A stretch of 64,000 bases of DNA from positions 620,001 to 684,000 of the forward strand of contig NZ_JANFPI010000002.1 of assembly GCF_026552795.1 (NCBI RefSeq), read 5' to 3'. Positions 56,180 to 63,477 of this stretch are shown one piece after another. Position 1 is the first letter of the stretch. Every line of letters starts with the position of its first letter. A program made the position numbers and the translations under genes. The notes beneath the pieces are model-generated. The model did not search any database. It was given only the letters and a program-made list of their open reading frames with translations, and had not been told where the DNA came from. The DNA is from Ectorhizobium quercum (lineage in GTDB: Bacteria; Pseudomonadota; Alphaproteobacteria; Rhizobiales; Rhizobiaceae).

Positions 56180-57118
56180 TCAGTTCCTGGTCTTGTAATC
56201 GTCCACATTTTCCTGAGTGACGAGTTCGAAGGGAACCGTGACCCTCTGCTCGTAAGGCTCGCCGCGCGCGATCTTCAGCACGGTGTCGAGCGCGCCTTCG
56301 CCCTGTCCCTTGGCCGACTGGTAGACGGTGACGTCGAGATCGCCCATTTCCAGTGACGCCAGAGCATCCTGCGTGGCGTCGACGCCGGCGATCACCACAT
56401 CCCTCACGCCCAGGCCCGATGCCTTCAGAGCCTGGATGGCGCCGAGCGCCATTTCGTCATTGTTGGCCAGAACCGCGGTCGGCGACAGCCCGGAGGTGAT
56501 CCAGTTCGTCGTCAGGTCCATCGCCGGGGTGCGCATCCAGTTGGCGGTCTGCTTGTCGAGGATCCTGATCCCCTTGCATTCGTCGGACGCCAGCACCCGC
56601 TCCGCCGCCGCGGTGCGGCCGCGCTGGCCCGTCGTGCCGAGCTGACCCATCAGGATCACCGCCTCACCCTCGCCGCCGAGAAGCCTGCACACTTCCTTCG
56701 CCTGCAATTCGCCCGCCTGCTCCTCGTCGGAGCCGACCCAGGCCTGCTTCTCGGGGAAGGTATCCATGTTGGCGGGCAGCATGTTCACGAAGACCAGCGG
56801 AATGCCTGCCCGCGCGGCGATCCTCGACATCGCCTGGCCGGAGTCGGCATCGACCAGCATGGTGATGATGCCGTCGACGCCGCCGGCGACGAAGTTCTCG
56901 ATCTGCGACTGCTGCCGCGCGATGTCGCCCTGCGCATCCTCCATCTGCACCTGGACGCCGAGCTCCGTGGCGTGGCGCTGGATATTGTGGCGCAGCACCG
57001 TCAGATAGTTGTCGTCGAACAGCGACATCGCCACGCCGATCTTCTCCGCATGAGCTGCACCGGCCATCACGGCGCACAGGGCCGTCGCCAGAAAGAATTT
57101 CCTGATCATGGTGTTCAT
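56180..57118 (-). CDS. Sugar ABC transporter substrate-binding protein (RbsB/MocB-type)
   Basis: A 312-residue periplasmic protein. Signal peptide at residues 1-24 (cleavage at AHA|EK). The mature part starts [19 protein letters not shown], the Peripla_BP_4 opening, and contains [16 protein letters not shown] and [12 protein letters not shown], typical of ribose, inositol and rhizopine-binding proteins. The start at 57118 follows GGAGGAG. It is first in its operon. A GCAA-N6-TTGC site is 260 bp upstream. The ligand is probably a cyclitol given its neighbours. Confidence 0.92.
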   Translation of the reverse strand: MNTMIRKFFLATALCAVMAGAAHAEKIGVAMSLFDDNYLTVLRHNIQRHATELGVQVQMEDAQGDIARQQSQIENFVAGGVDGIITMLVDADSGQAMSRIAARAGIPLVFVNMLPANMDTFPEKQAWVGSDEEQAGELQAKEVCRLLGGEGEAVILMGQLGTTGQRGRTAAAERVLASDECKGIRILDKQTANWMRTPAMDLTTNWITSGLSPTAVLANNDEMALGAIQALKASGLGVRDVVIAGVDATQDALASLEMGDLDVTVYQSAKGQGEGALDTVLKIARGEPYEQRVTVPFELVTQENVDDYKTRN

Positions 57119-57491
57119 TTCTCCTCCTCAAAAAATCCCGCCCGGCTGAACAGATCCGGCACGGGTATCCGATCGGCACGTACGCCGGCCATCGTCGGAC
57201 AAAGCTCCGCCCTCCACGGCAAACAACATTGCCGGGACCCTCAGGCAAAGCTGGAATCCTCCCATGACACAGGCCTGCGACGCCCGTTTTCCTCGCGGCC
57301 CCGCCAAGGGGCCGCACTCCTTTTCAACGGCAGGCACACCCGCCGTTCCCAAAGTCACCATAACCGGCCATATCGGCATTTGCAATAAAAATTGCAGCAA
57401 AGGAATATGGCAACAAAAATTCCTTCATCTCGGCTCGTCATGCGGCCCGCATGAGGGCTGCCCTTTCGATGTCCGGCAAGGCCGAGGCGGT
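57119..57491. other. 373 bp gene-free region upstream of the ABC operon
   Basis: It holds the ABC operon promoter and the 3' end of the upstream Gfo/Idh transcript. Features seen: the GCAA-N6-TTGC site at 57378-57398 and a perfect 8 bp palindrome arm pair TCATGCGG/CCGCATGA (57438-57454), which may mark the end of the Gfo/Idh transcript. No small gene is evident in the remainder, and no clear -10/-35 was assigned. Confidence 0.5.
57378..57398. promoter_or_regulatory. GCAA-N6-TTGC operator upstream of the ABC transporter operon
   Basis: ATTTGCAATAAAAATTGCAGC contains GCAATAAAAATTGC (57382-57395). It matches the iolD/iolG site at 15 of 21 bases. It lies 260 bp before the binding-protein start codon, implying a long leader or looping. 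Confidence 0.6.
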
Positions 57492-58688
57492 TCAGCCTCC
57501 ATAGGTGCAGGCCACCCACGCGCCGCCGGCCGCGTTCGAGCGGACCGCCGCCTGAATGAAGGCAACGCCGGCCGCCCCCTCCTCAAGACCGGGATAGGCG
57601 AGAAGCCCGTCCGGCAGAACGCGTCCGTCGCGGCGCGCCTCGATGGCAACGGCGATCTCCTCGTAGAGATTGCCCCATGCATCGGAAAGCGCTTCCGGAT
57701 GGCCGCGGGGCAAGTGGACGAAACGGGCCGCATCGCCGAGGATGCCCGCACCGTGTCCCCGCGACAGGCGGATATGCGGGGCGTTGAACGGCCGGTGATG
57801 GAGATATTCCGGGTTTTCCTGATCCCATTCGAGCGTACCGTCCGTACCCGAGATGCGGATCCGCAGGCCGCATTGCGCACCCGCCACCGCCTGCGAGACG
57901 AGCAGCGTTCCCGGCACGCCGCCGTCGAACCGGCAGGTCATGAAAGCGGAGTCCTCCAGCGGCTGCTCCGCCCCCAGGCGATGGAAATCCGCGCGCAGTT
58001 CCGTCATCCGCAGGCCGGAAACGAATTCGGCCAGATGATGGGCATGGGTGCCGATGTCGGCGGTGGTCGCGGCACCGCCCACCTTGGCGGGGTCCTGCCG
58101 CCAGGGCGTGCCCGACCAGGCCTGATCGGCGGGCAGAAGCGCCATTTCCTGAAAATACTCGACATGGATCTGCGTGACCTTGCCGATGGCGCCCTCGCGC
58201 ACCATCTGGCGGGCCTGCCGCACCATCGCATGCGAGGCGAAGGAATAGGTGACGGCGAAAACCACCCCCGTCCGGCGCTGCGTTTCGATCAGGCTCGAAA
58301 CCTCCTCCAGCGTATTTACCAGCGGCTTGTCACACACGATGTCGATGCCCGCTTCCATGAAGGCGGCCGCCACCGGGAAATGCAGGTGGTTCGGCACGGT
58401 GATCGCTACCGCGTCGATACCGTCGGCACGCTCCGCTTCGACCCGCGCCATTTCCCGCCAGTCGATATAGGTGCGGTCGGGAGCAAGCCCCCAGTCCCGC
58501 CCCGAAGCACGCGCCACATCCGGACGCGACGAAAGCGCGCCGGCCACGATCTCCCAGCGATCCGACAACCGCGCGCCGCGGGCATGCACCTGGCCGATGA
58601 ACGCACCTGCGCCGCCGCCGACCACGCCAAGGCGCAGCTTCCTTCCCGGGCGGGGAAATTCTCCCGCCGTTTCGTTCTTGTCCTGCAT
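57492..58688 (-). CDS. Gfo/Idh/MocA family oxidoreductase
   Basis: A 398-residue dehydrogenase. Rossmann motif GVVGGGAGAFIG, an EKP motif altered to CDKPLVNT, and catalytic His in DIGTHAHHLAEF. It is a paralogue of the protein at 41013-42176, with the same GGG-GA-IG opening and C-terminal organisation. It is a separate transcription unit with its own GCAA-N6-TTGC site 62 bp before the start codon. ATG 58688 follows GGGAGGA. It should oxidise or reduce a cyclitol-related compound. Confidence 0.92.
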   Translation of the reverse strand: MQDKNETAGEFPRPGRKLRLGVVGGGAGAFIGQVHARGARLSDRWEIVAGALSSRPDVARASGRDWGLAPDRTYIDWREMARVEAERADGIDAVAITVPNHLHFPVAAAFMEAGIDIVCDKPLVNTLEEVSSLIETQRRTGVVFAVTYSFASHAMVRQARQMVREGAIGKVTQIHVEYFQEMALLPADQAWSGTPWRQDPAKVGGAATTADIGTHAHHLAEFVSGLRMTELRADFHRLGAEQPLEDSAFMTCRFDGGVPGTLLVSQAVAGAQCGLRIRISGTDGTLEWDQENPEYLHHRPFNAPHIRLSRGHGAGILGDAARFVHLPRGHPEALSDAWGNLYEEIAVAIEARRDGRVLPDGLLAYPGLEEGAAGVAFIQAAVRSNAAGGAWVACTYGG

Positions 58689-58749
58689 GAAATTCCTCCC
58701 TCGGCCACAATCGGGTCGTCAGGGGCGCATGAAAAACGATCCACGGAGG

Positions 58750-58770
58750 ATTTGCAATATATTTTGCCGT
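58750..58770. promoter_or_regulatory. GCAA-N6-TTGC operator before the Gfo/Idh gene
   Basis: ATTTGCAATATATTTTGCCGT contains GCAATATATTTTGC (58754-58767). It lies 62 bp upstream of the start at 58688 in an AT-rich 175 bp gap, a normal position for repression. Confidence 0.6.
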
Positions 58771-58863
58771 TTTGGAAAATATGATGTTTTCATTGCCGAC
58801 CGGAGCGCGGCGGCAAAAATTCGTCTGTTGAAGGCGGCCGGCATCCTCCCGCCCGCCCCTGCG

Positions 58864-60039
58864 TCACGTCCGGCCGGAACCTTGGGTTCTCAGACGATCC
58901 CGGGCGATCCGGGCGAGAAGTGCGGCCCCTGTCGGGAGGATGTCATCGTTGAAGGCATAGTGCGGATTGTGGAGCGCCGCGCCGGTGCCCTGCCCCAGAA
59001 AGCAATAGGCTCCCGGAACGGCCATCAGCATGTCGGCGAAATCTTCGCTGGTCGTCACCGGCGCGGCATCGGTATCGACATTCGCGTCGCCGACAACGGC
59101 ACGGGCGGCATCGGCCAAAGCCGCCGCCTGCACGGGCCGGTTCACGAGCGTGCTGAAGACATCGCGGATCGCCACGTCCGCCTCGGCGCCGTAGGCGGCC
59201 GCCATGCCCTTCGCCAGCGTTTCGACATGCGCGGCAATCTCGCGCCGCACCACGGGCGAAAAGGTCCGGATCGTGCCGGACACGGTGGCCGTGTCGGGGA
59301 TGACGTTATAGGTCGAGCCGGCATTGACGGCCGTCACGGCGACCACGGCGGCCTCGTTCGGATCGACATTCTGCCCGACGATCGTGTGCAGCGCCTGCGC
59401 CAGCGTCACGGCCACCAACCCCGAATCGACGGCGCGATAGGGAAAGGCCGCATGGCCGCCCTTGCCGCGGATGGCAATGTCGAAGAAATCCGCGCTGGCG
59501 CTGACCGGGCCGGAACGCAACGCAACCGTGCCGAAAGGCCGATCCGGCGCATTGTGCAGCGCATAGACCTCGTCGCAGGGAAATCTCTCGAAAAGACCAT
59601 CGGCGAGCATGGCGCGCGCACCGCCGAGCCCCTCCTCCGCCGGCTGGAAGATGAGGACGACACGGCCGGCGAAATCCGGTTTCTGCCGCAAGAGCCAGGC
59701 AGCCGCCATCAGCATGGCCATGTGCCCATCATGCCCGCATCCGTGAAAACACCCCGGAACAGTCGAGCGCCACGGGAAATCGCTGGCCTCCTCGATGGGA
59801 AGGGCGTCCATGTCGGCCCTCAGCCCGATGGAGGGCCCCGGCCCTTTTTCACCCTCGATGATGCCGACGAGGCCCGTGCCGCCGATCCCGGCATGAACCT
59901 CGATGCCGCGCCCGCGCAGCAGGCCTGCAAGCACCGCCGCCGTCCGCTTTTCCTGAAAGCCGGTTTCCGGATGGGCGTGCAGATCGCGCCGAAGCGCCAC
60001 CAGAGCATCCAGATCGCTTTTCGACAGCTCTTCGGACAT
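58864..60039 (-). CDS. M20 family amidohydrolase (hippurate hydrolase-like, M20D)
   Basis: A 391-residue metal-dependent amidohydrolase. It carries RRDLHAHPETGFQE, RADMDALPIEE, GCGHDGHMAML (metal His/Asp), IFQPAEEGLGG and a dimerisation region with GKGGHAAFP, typical of N-acyl amino acid or hippurate hydrolases. It lacks the pattern of allantoate amidohydrolases. The start at 60039 follows GAGGCG. It begins 13 bp after the deacetylase stop and is last in a three-gene operon, so it should release an acid from an amide product. Confidence 0.92.
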   Translation of the reverse strand: MSEELSKSDLDALVALRRDLHAHPETGFQEKRTAAVLAGLLRGRGIEVHAGIGGTGLVGIIEGEKGPGPSIGLRADMDALPIEEASDFPWRSTVPGCFHGCGHDGHMAMLMAAAWLLRQKPDFAGRVVLIFQPAEEGLGGARAMLADGLFERFPCDEVYALHNAPDRPFGTVALRSGPVSASADFFDIAIRGKGGHAAFPYRAVDSGLVAVTLAQALHTIVGQNVDPNEAAVVAVTAVNAGSTYNVIPDTATVSGTIRTFSPVVRREIAAHVETLAKGMAAAYGAEADVAIRDVFSTLVNRPVQAAALADAARAVVGDANVDTDAAPVTTSEDFADMLMAVPGAYCFLGQGTGAALHNPHYAFNDDILPTGAALLARIARDRLRTQGSGRT

Positions 60040-60052
60040 TCGCCTCGTCCCT

Positions 60053-60976
60053 CTATTCCGGCCTGAAATGCGCGTGCCAGTGGCGCGCGACATCGATGCC
60101 GCGGCAAAACCAGACGCCTTCATGGGCGCACATGTAATCCAGCAGGCGATGGAGGCCGGCAATGCGGCCCGGACGGCCGATCAGCCGGTCGTGAAGGCCG
60201 ATGGAAAGCAGTTTCGGCGCGCCGGCCTGCCCTTCGCGATAGAGCGTGTCGAAGGCATCCCGCATATACTGGAAGAAATGATCGGCGGTCGAAAACCCGG
60301 AATTCTCGTTGAAGCGGTTGTCGTTCGATTCATAGGAATAGGGAATGACCAGATGCGGGCCGTTCGGCCCCTCGATCCAGTAGGGCAGCTCGTCGGCCAG
60401 CGAATCCCGGTCGTAGAGAAAACCGCCCTCCTCCATGATCAGCGTGCGCGTGTTCGGACTGGGCCGCCCGGTCATCCAGCCGAGCGGACGCTCGCCGGCA
60501 AGACCGGTCAGGATATCGATCGCCTTGCGCATGTGCTCGCGCTCGGTCTCCGCGTCCACCTCGACGTAGTCGATCCAGCGATAGCCGTGGCTGACCAGTT
60601 CATGGCCCCGCGCCAAGAAGGCGCGGGCAAGATCCGGGTTCTGTTCGAGGCTGCGCGCCACGCCCAGGATGCTGGCCTTGATGCCATGCCGGTCGAACGC
60701 TTCGAGAACACGCCAGGAACCGCGGCGGCTGCCGAACTCGAAGACGGATTCGACCAGCGGCACCCGTTTGCCGATCTTCGTCCCGACGCCGATATCGTTG
60801 AGCATGCCCTCGGAAACCGCGTCGCCGTTGGCAAGCGTCGCTTCACCGCCGCCTTCGACATTGAGGTTGAAATTCACCGCGATGACGGCGCCGCCGGGCC
60901 ATTTCGGATCCGGCATCGTCTCGCCGTAGCCGACGAGGTCGCGCTTGATCATGGGATCGGGTTCATATGCGGACAT
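60053..60976 (-). CDS. Polysaccharide deacetylase family protein, PuuE (allantoinase)-like
   Basis: A 307-residue protein of the carbohydrate esterase 4 fold, but of the PuuE subgroup: NLNVEGGGE replaces the TFDDG metal motif, HGYRWIDY replaces HSxxH, and GRPSPNTRTLIMEEGGFLYD is strongly PuuE-like. PuuE opens the hydantoin ring of allantoin. Here the substrate may be allantoin or another cyclic imide or amide. ATG 60976 follows AAGGAG; 104 upstream codons in frame are rejected because they overlap the monooxygenase. It starts 23 bp after the monooxygenase stop. Confidence 0.88.
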   Translation of the reverse strand: MSAYEPDPMIKRDLVGYGETMPDPKWPGGAVIAVNFNLNVEGGGEATLANGDAVSEGMLNDIGVGTKIGKRVPLVESVFEFGSRRGSWRVLEAFDRHGIKASILGVARSLEQNPDLARAFLARGHELVSHGYRWIDYVEVDAETEREHMRKAIDILTGLAGERPLGWMTGRPSPNTRTLIMEEGGFLYDRDSLADELPYWIEGPNGPHLVIPYSYESNDNRFNENSGFSTADHFFQYMRDAFDTLYREGQAGAPKLLSIGLHDRLIGRPGRIAGLHRLLDYMCAHEGVWFCRGIDVARHWHAHFRPE

Positions 60977-60999
60977 GGAACGCTCCTTCGACAGCGGTA

Positions 61000-62130
61000 T
61001 CAGGCGGCCAGATCGAGACTGTCGGCAAACGGATCGTAGCCGAAGAACCAGGCCGTATCGCCCGGCAGCTTCAGCCAGGAATTCTCGACGGAAATGCGCT
61101 GCACGTCGCCGACGCGCGGAATGCGCTTGGCCTCGTAGAGCGCGAAGGCCGCTTCCGGCGTATCGCAAAGCTCGATCGCCCGGGAAAGAAGGGCGGCGTC
61201 CTCGATGGCCATCGAGCCGCCGGCGGCCATGAACGGGCGCACCGCATGGCAGGCGTCGCCCATCAGGACGATGCGCCCTTCGCTCCACGCGTCGTTGCGC
61301 ACCCGGTCGCAGATCGGCAGGATCGAAACATTGTCGGTCGCCTCCAGAAGCCCCTTGAGATCGGGATGCGCATTCGGGAAGGCGGCCAGAAAATCGTCGC
61401 TGCTGCCTTCGGCCGGGACGCTTTCTGCGTTCCAGTCATCGCTCGGCACGGCGGCCATGACATAGCATTCGTCGCGGCGGTCCGTCATGAAATAGGAAAG
61501 CAGGTGGCGGTCGTCTCCCCACCATTTCGTGCAGTCGCGCATGGGAACGCCGGCGGCGCGCGCCCGCGGGAAAACCGCACGCAGGGCGATCTTGCCGATG
61601 TAGCGCGGCGTGGCAGGCCCCTGGATCGCCTCGCGCACCACCGAACGGATGCCGTCCGCGCCGATGACGATATCGGCGTCCGCCGCATGGCCGTTATGGA
61701 AGCGCAGGGCGACATGGTCGCTAGCAGGGCGGATATCGGCCAGATGATGCGAGAAGCGGATCGTCCCGGGCGCCAGCGCCGAAACCAGAAGCGTGTGCAG
61801 ATCCGCACGATGGATATTGACGAAGGGACCGCCGAAGCGCGCCTCAGCCGCTTCGTCGAAGACGAGTTCGTTGAGCACCGCACCGGTCTCGACGTCGCGG
61901 CTGACGAAGGCATCCGGGCAGATCCCCGTCCTGACCATGCCCTCCTCCAGGCCGAGCCGGCGCATGACCTTGGCGGTGCTGGCGCCGAGAATGATGCCCG
62001 CACCGATGCGCCAGAAGCTTTCCGCCTGCTCGTAGACGGCGACCCGGTATCCCTGCTTCTGCAAGAGACCCGCGACGGTGAGACCGGCAATTCCCGCACC
62101 GATGACGGCAATTCTGGCCGACTTATCCAT
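61000..62130 (-). CDS. FAD-dependent aromatic monooxygenase (6-hydroxynicotinate 3-monooxygenase-like)
   Basis: A 376-residue class A flavin monooxygenase. FAD motif GAGIAGLTVAGLL (residues 11-23), the DG motif VIGADGIRSVVRE, and the second FAD motif LMGDACHAVRPFMAAGGSMA. The segment CTKWWGDDRHLLSYFMT and SRDVETG resemble NicC, which hydroxylates and decarboxylates 6-hydroxynicotinate; urate hydroxylase HpxO is another relative with less similarity. It is first in an operon with a PuuE-like and an M20 hydrolase, suggesting hydroxylation then ring or amide opening of an N-heterocycle. Confidence 0.9.
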   Translation of the reverse strand: MDKSARIAVIGAGIAGLTVAGLLQKQGYRVAVYEQAESFWRIGAGIILGASTAKVMRRLGLEEGMVRTGICPDAFVSRDVETGAVLNELVFDEAAEARFGGPFVNIHRADLHTLLVSALAPGTIRFSHHLADIRPASDHVALRFHNGHAADADIVIGADGIRSVVREAIQGPATPRYIGKIALRAVFPRARAAGVPMRDCTKWWGDDRHLLSYFMTDRRDECYVMAAVPSDDWNAESVPAEGSSDDFLAAFPNAHPDLKGLLEATDNVSILPICDRVRNDAWSEGRIVLMGDACHAVRPFMAAGGSMAIEDAALLSRAIELCDTPEAAFALYEAKRIPRVGDVQRISVENSWLKLPGDTAWFFGYDPFADSLDLAA

Positions 62131-62152
62131 GACATGACCTCAAGAATATTTA

Positions 62153-62168
62153 ATTCGCTATCGAATGA
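62153..62168 (-). promoter_or_regulatory. TCATTCGATA motif before the monooxygenase gene
   Basis: On the minus strand TCATTCGATA occupies 62168-62159, inside the inverted repeat ATTCG-N4-CGAAT (62153-62166). It lies 29 bp upstream of the start codon at 62130. Confidence 0.45.
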
Positions 62169-62411
62169 TAATCTTGTTTAAGGTCAAGTTTGGAACGCTG
62201 TCAAGCCAGCCACATCAGCATCGCATCTCCTTCCATCGCGAGCCGAGACCGAATTCACCCGGCTCTCACCGACCTCGAAATTCACCTATTTTCGACATTT
62301 GGACAGATTATCGGCGGCCTGCCTCTCCATTGAGCGCTACTTTCAAGGCAATGATTAAATTTTGATCACAGCAGGGAATTGACGGCAATCAAGTCGCCAA
62401 TTAAGGTATTT

Positions 62412-62421
62412 TCATTCGATA
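62412..62421 (+). promoter_or_regulatory. TCATTCGATA motif before the NMT1-type binding protein gene
   Basis: TCATTCGATA on the plus strand, continuing TGGAACGATT, 88 bp before the start at 62509. The same 10-mer faces the divergent monooxygenase gene, so one regulator may control both. Confidence 0.45.
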
Positions 62422-62508
62422 TGGAACGATTTTAACCGAAGCCCCGTTCCCGTTGACGCCATGCCTCACCGCTCTGAAAATTCCGTCAGCTTCATGGAGA
62501 CGATCCCA

Positions 62509-63477
62509 ATGAAAAAACGTCTGGTCGCCCTTCTCGCCCTGGCCGCCCTGATTTCGCCGCTTGCCTCGGCCGCGCAGGCGGCGGAGGTGAATTTCATCAC
62601 CGATTTCGGCTTCAACGGCCGTCACGCCTATTACTATGTCGCCCTCGACAAAGGGTACTACAAGCAGGAAGGTCTGGACGTGAACATCCTGCGCGGCCAG
62701 GGTTCCGCCGACGCGGTGAAGAAGGTCGCCTCGGGCGCGGCGGATATCGGCTTTGCCGATGCCGGGTCGCTCGTTCTCGCCCGCGGCAACGACAAGGTGC
62801 CGGTGAAGATGATCTCCATCGTCTATGCGACGCCGCCGCAGGCGATCTTCACGCTGGCCGACAGCGGCATCGAGACGCCCAGGGACCTGGAAGGCAAGAC
62901 GCTGGCGGATACGGCGTCCAGCTCGGTGCGCCTGCTCTTCCCCGCCTTTGCCGAGGCCGCCGGCATCGATGCAGATAAGGTGAACTGGGTGACGGCCGAT
63001 TCCTCCGCCCTCTCCTCCGTTCTGGCGACCAGGCGCGCCGACGGCATCGGCCAGTTCAGCGTCGGCGAGCCGCTCGTGGCCAAGGCCACCGCACCGGCGG
63101 CCGTCAAGGCCTTCGTCTACAAGGACGTCGGGCTGAGCTACTATTCCAACGGCATCATCGCCAGCGAGGATATGATCACCAAGAACCCCGACATGCTGCG
63201 CGCCTTCGTTCGCGCCACGATCAAGGGTATGACAGACGCCTTCGCCGATCCGGCCGAAGCCGCCGAAATCATGCACAAGTACCAGAAGCAGATCGAACCG
63301 GCGGTCATCGAGGGCGAAACCCGGCTGGTGGGAGAACTGGCCACCGTCGAAGGCCAGCCGCTGGGCAAGATCGACCCGGCCCGCGTGAAGGAAACGGTTG
63401 ACGTCGTCAGCAAATATTTCACGCTCAACACCCCGGTCGACCCGGCCGACGTTGCGGTGGAAGGATTTGTGGAATGA
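62509..63477 (+). CDS. ABC transporter substrate-binding protein (NMT1/THI5-like)
   Basis: A 322-residue periplasmic protein. Signal peptide at residues 1-24 (MKKRLVALLALAAL..., cleavage near AQA|AE). The mature part NFITDFGFNGRHAYYYVALD and GYYKQEGLDVNIL carries the NMT1 signature of binding proteins for thiamine precursors, pyrimidines, nitrate or sulfonates. The upstream in-frame ATG at 62461 is rejected because MKKR at 62509 starts the signal peptide and GGAGA precedes it. Its stop overlaps the ATPase start as ATGA. The divergent N-heterocycle-type operon suggests such a compound as ligand. Confidence 0.92.
   Translation: MKKRLVALLALAALISPLASAAQAAEVNFITDFGFNGRHAYYYVALDKGYYKQEGLDVNILRGQGSADAVKKVASGAADIGFADAGSLVLARGNDKVPVKMISIVYATPPQAIFTLADSGIETPRDLEGKTLADTASSSVRLLFPAFAEAAGIDADKVNWVTADSSALSSVLATRRADGIGQFSVGEPLVAKATAPAAVKAFVYKDVGLSYYSNGIIASEDMITKNPDMLRAFVRATIKGMTDAFADPAEAAEIMHKYQKQIEPAVIEGETRLVGELATVEGQPLGKIDPARVKETVDVVSKYFTLNTPVDPADVAVEGFVE

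Larger units (their letters stand above)
62131..62508. other. 378 bp gene-free divergent promoter region
   Basis: AT-rich control region between the monooxygenase operon (minus) and the NMT1-type ABC operon (plus). The 10-mer TCATTCGATA occurs once toward each gene (see next entries). The central part (62190-62400) holds no gene or hairpin I can support. No regulator gene lies beside it; it may be beyond the right edge. Confidence 0.5.
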
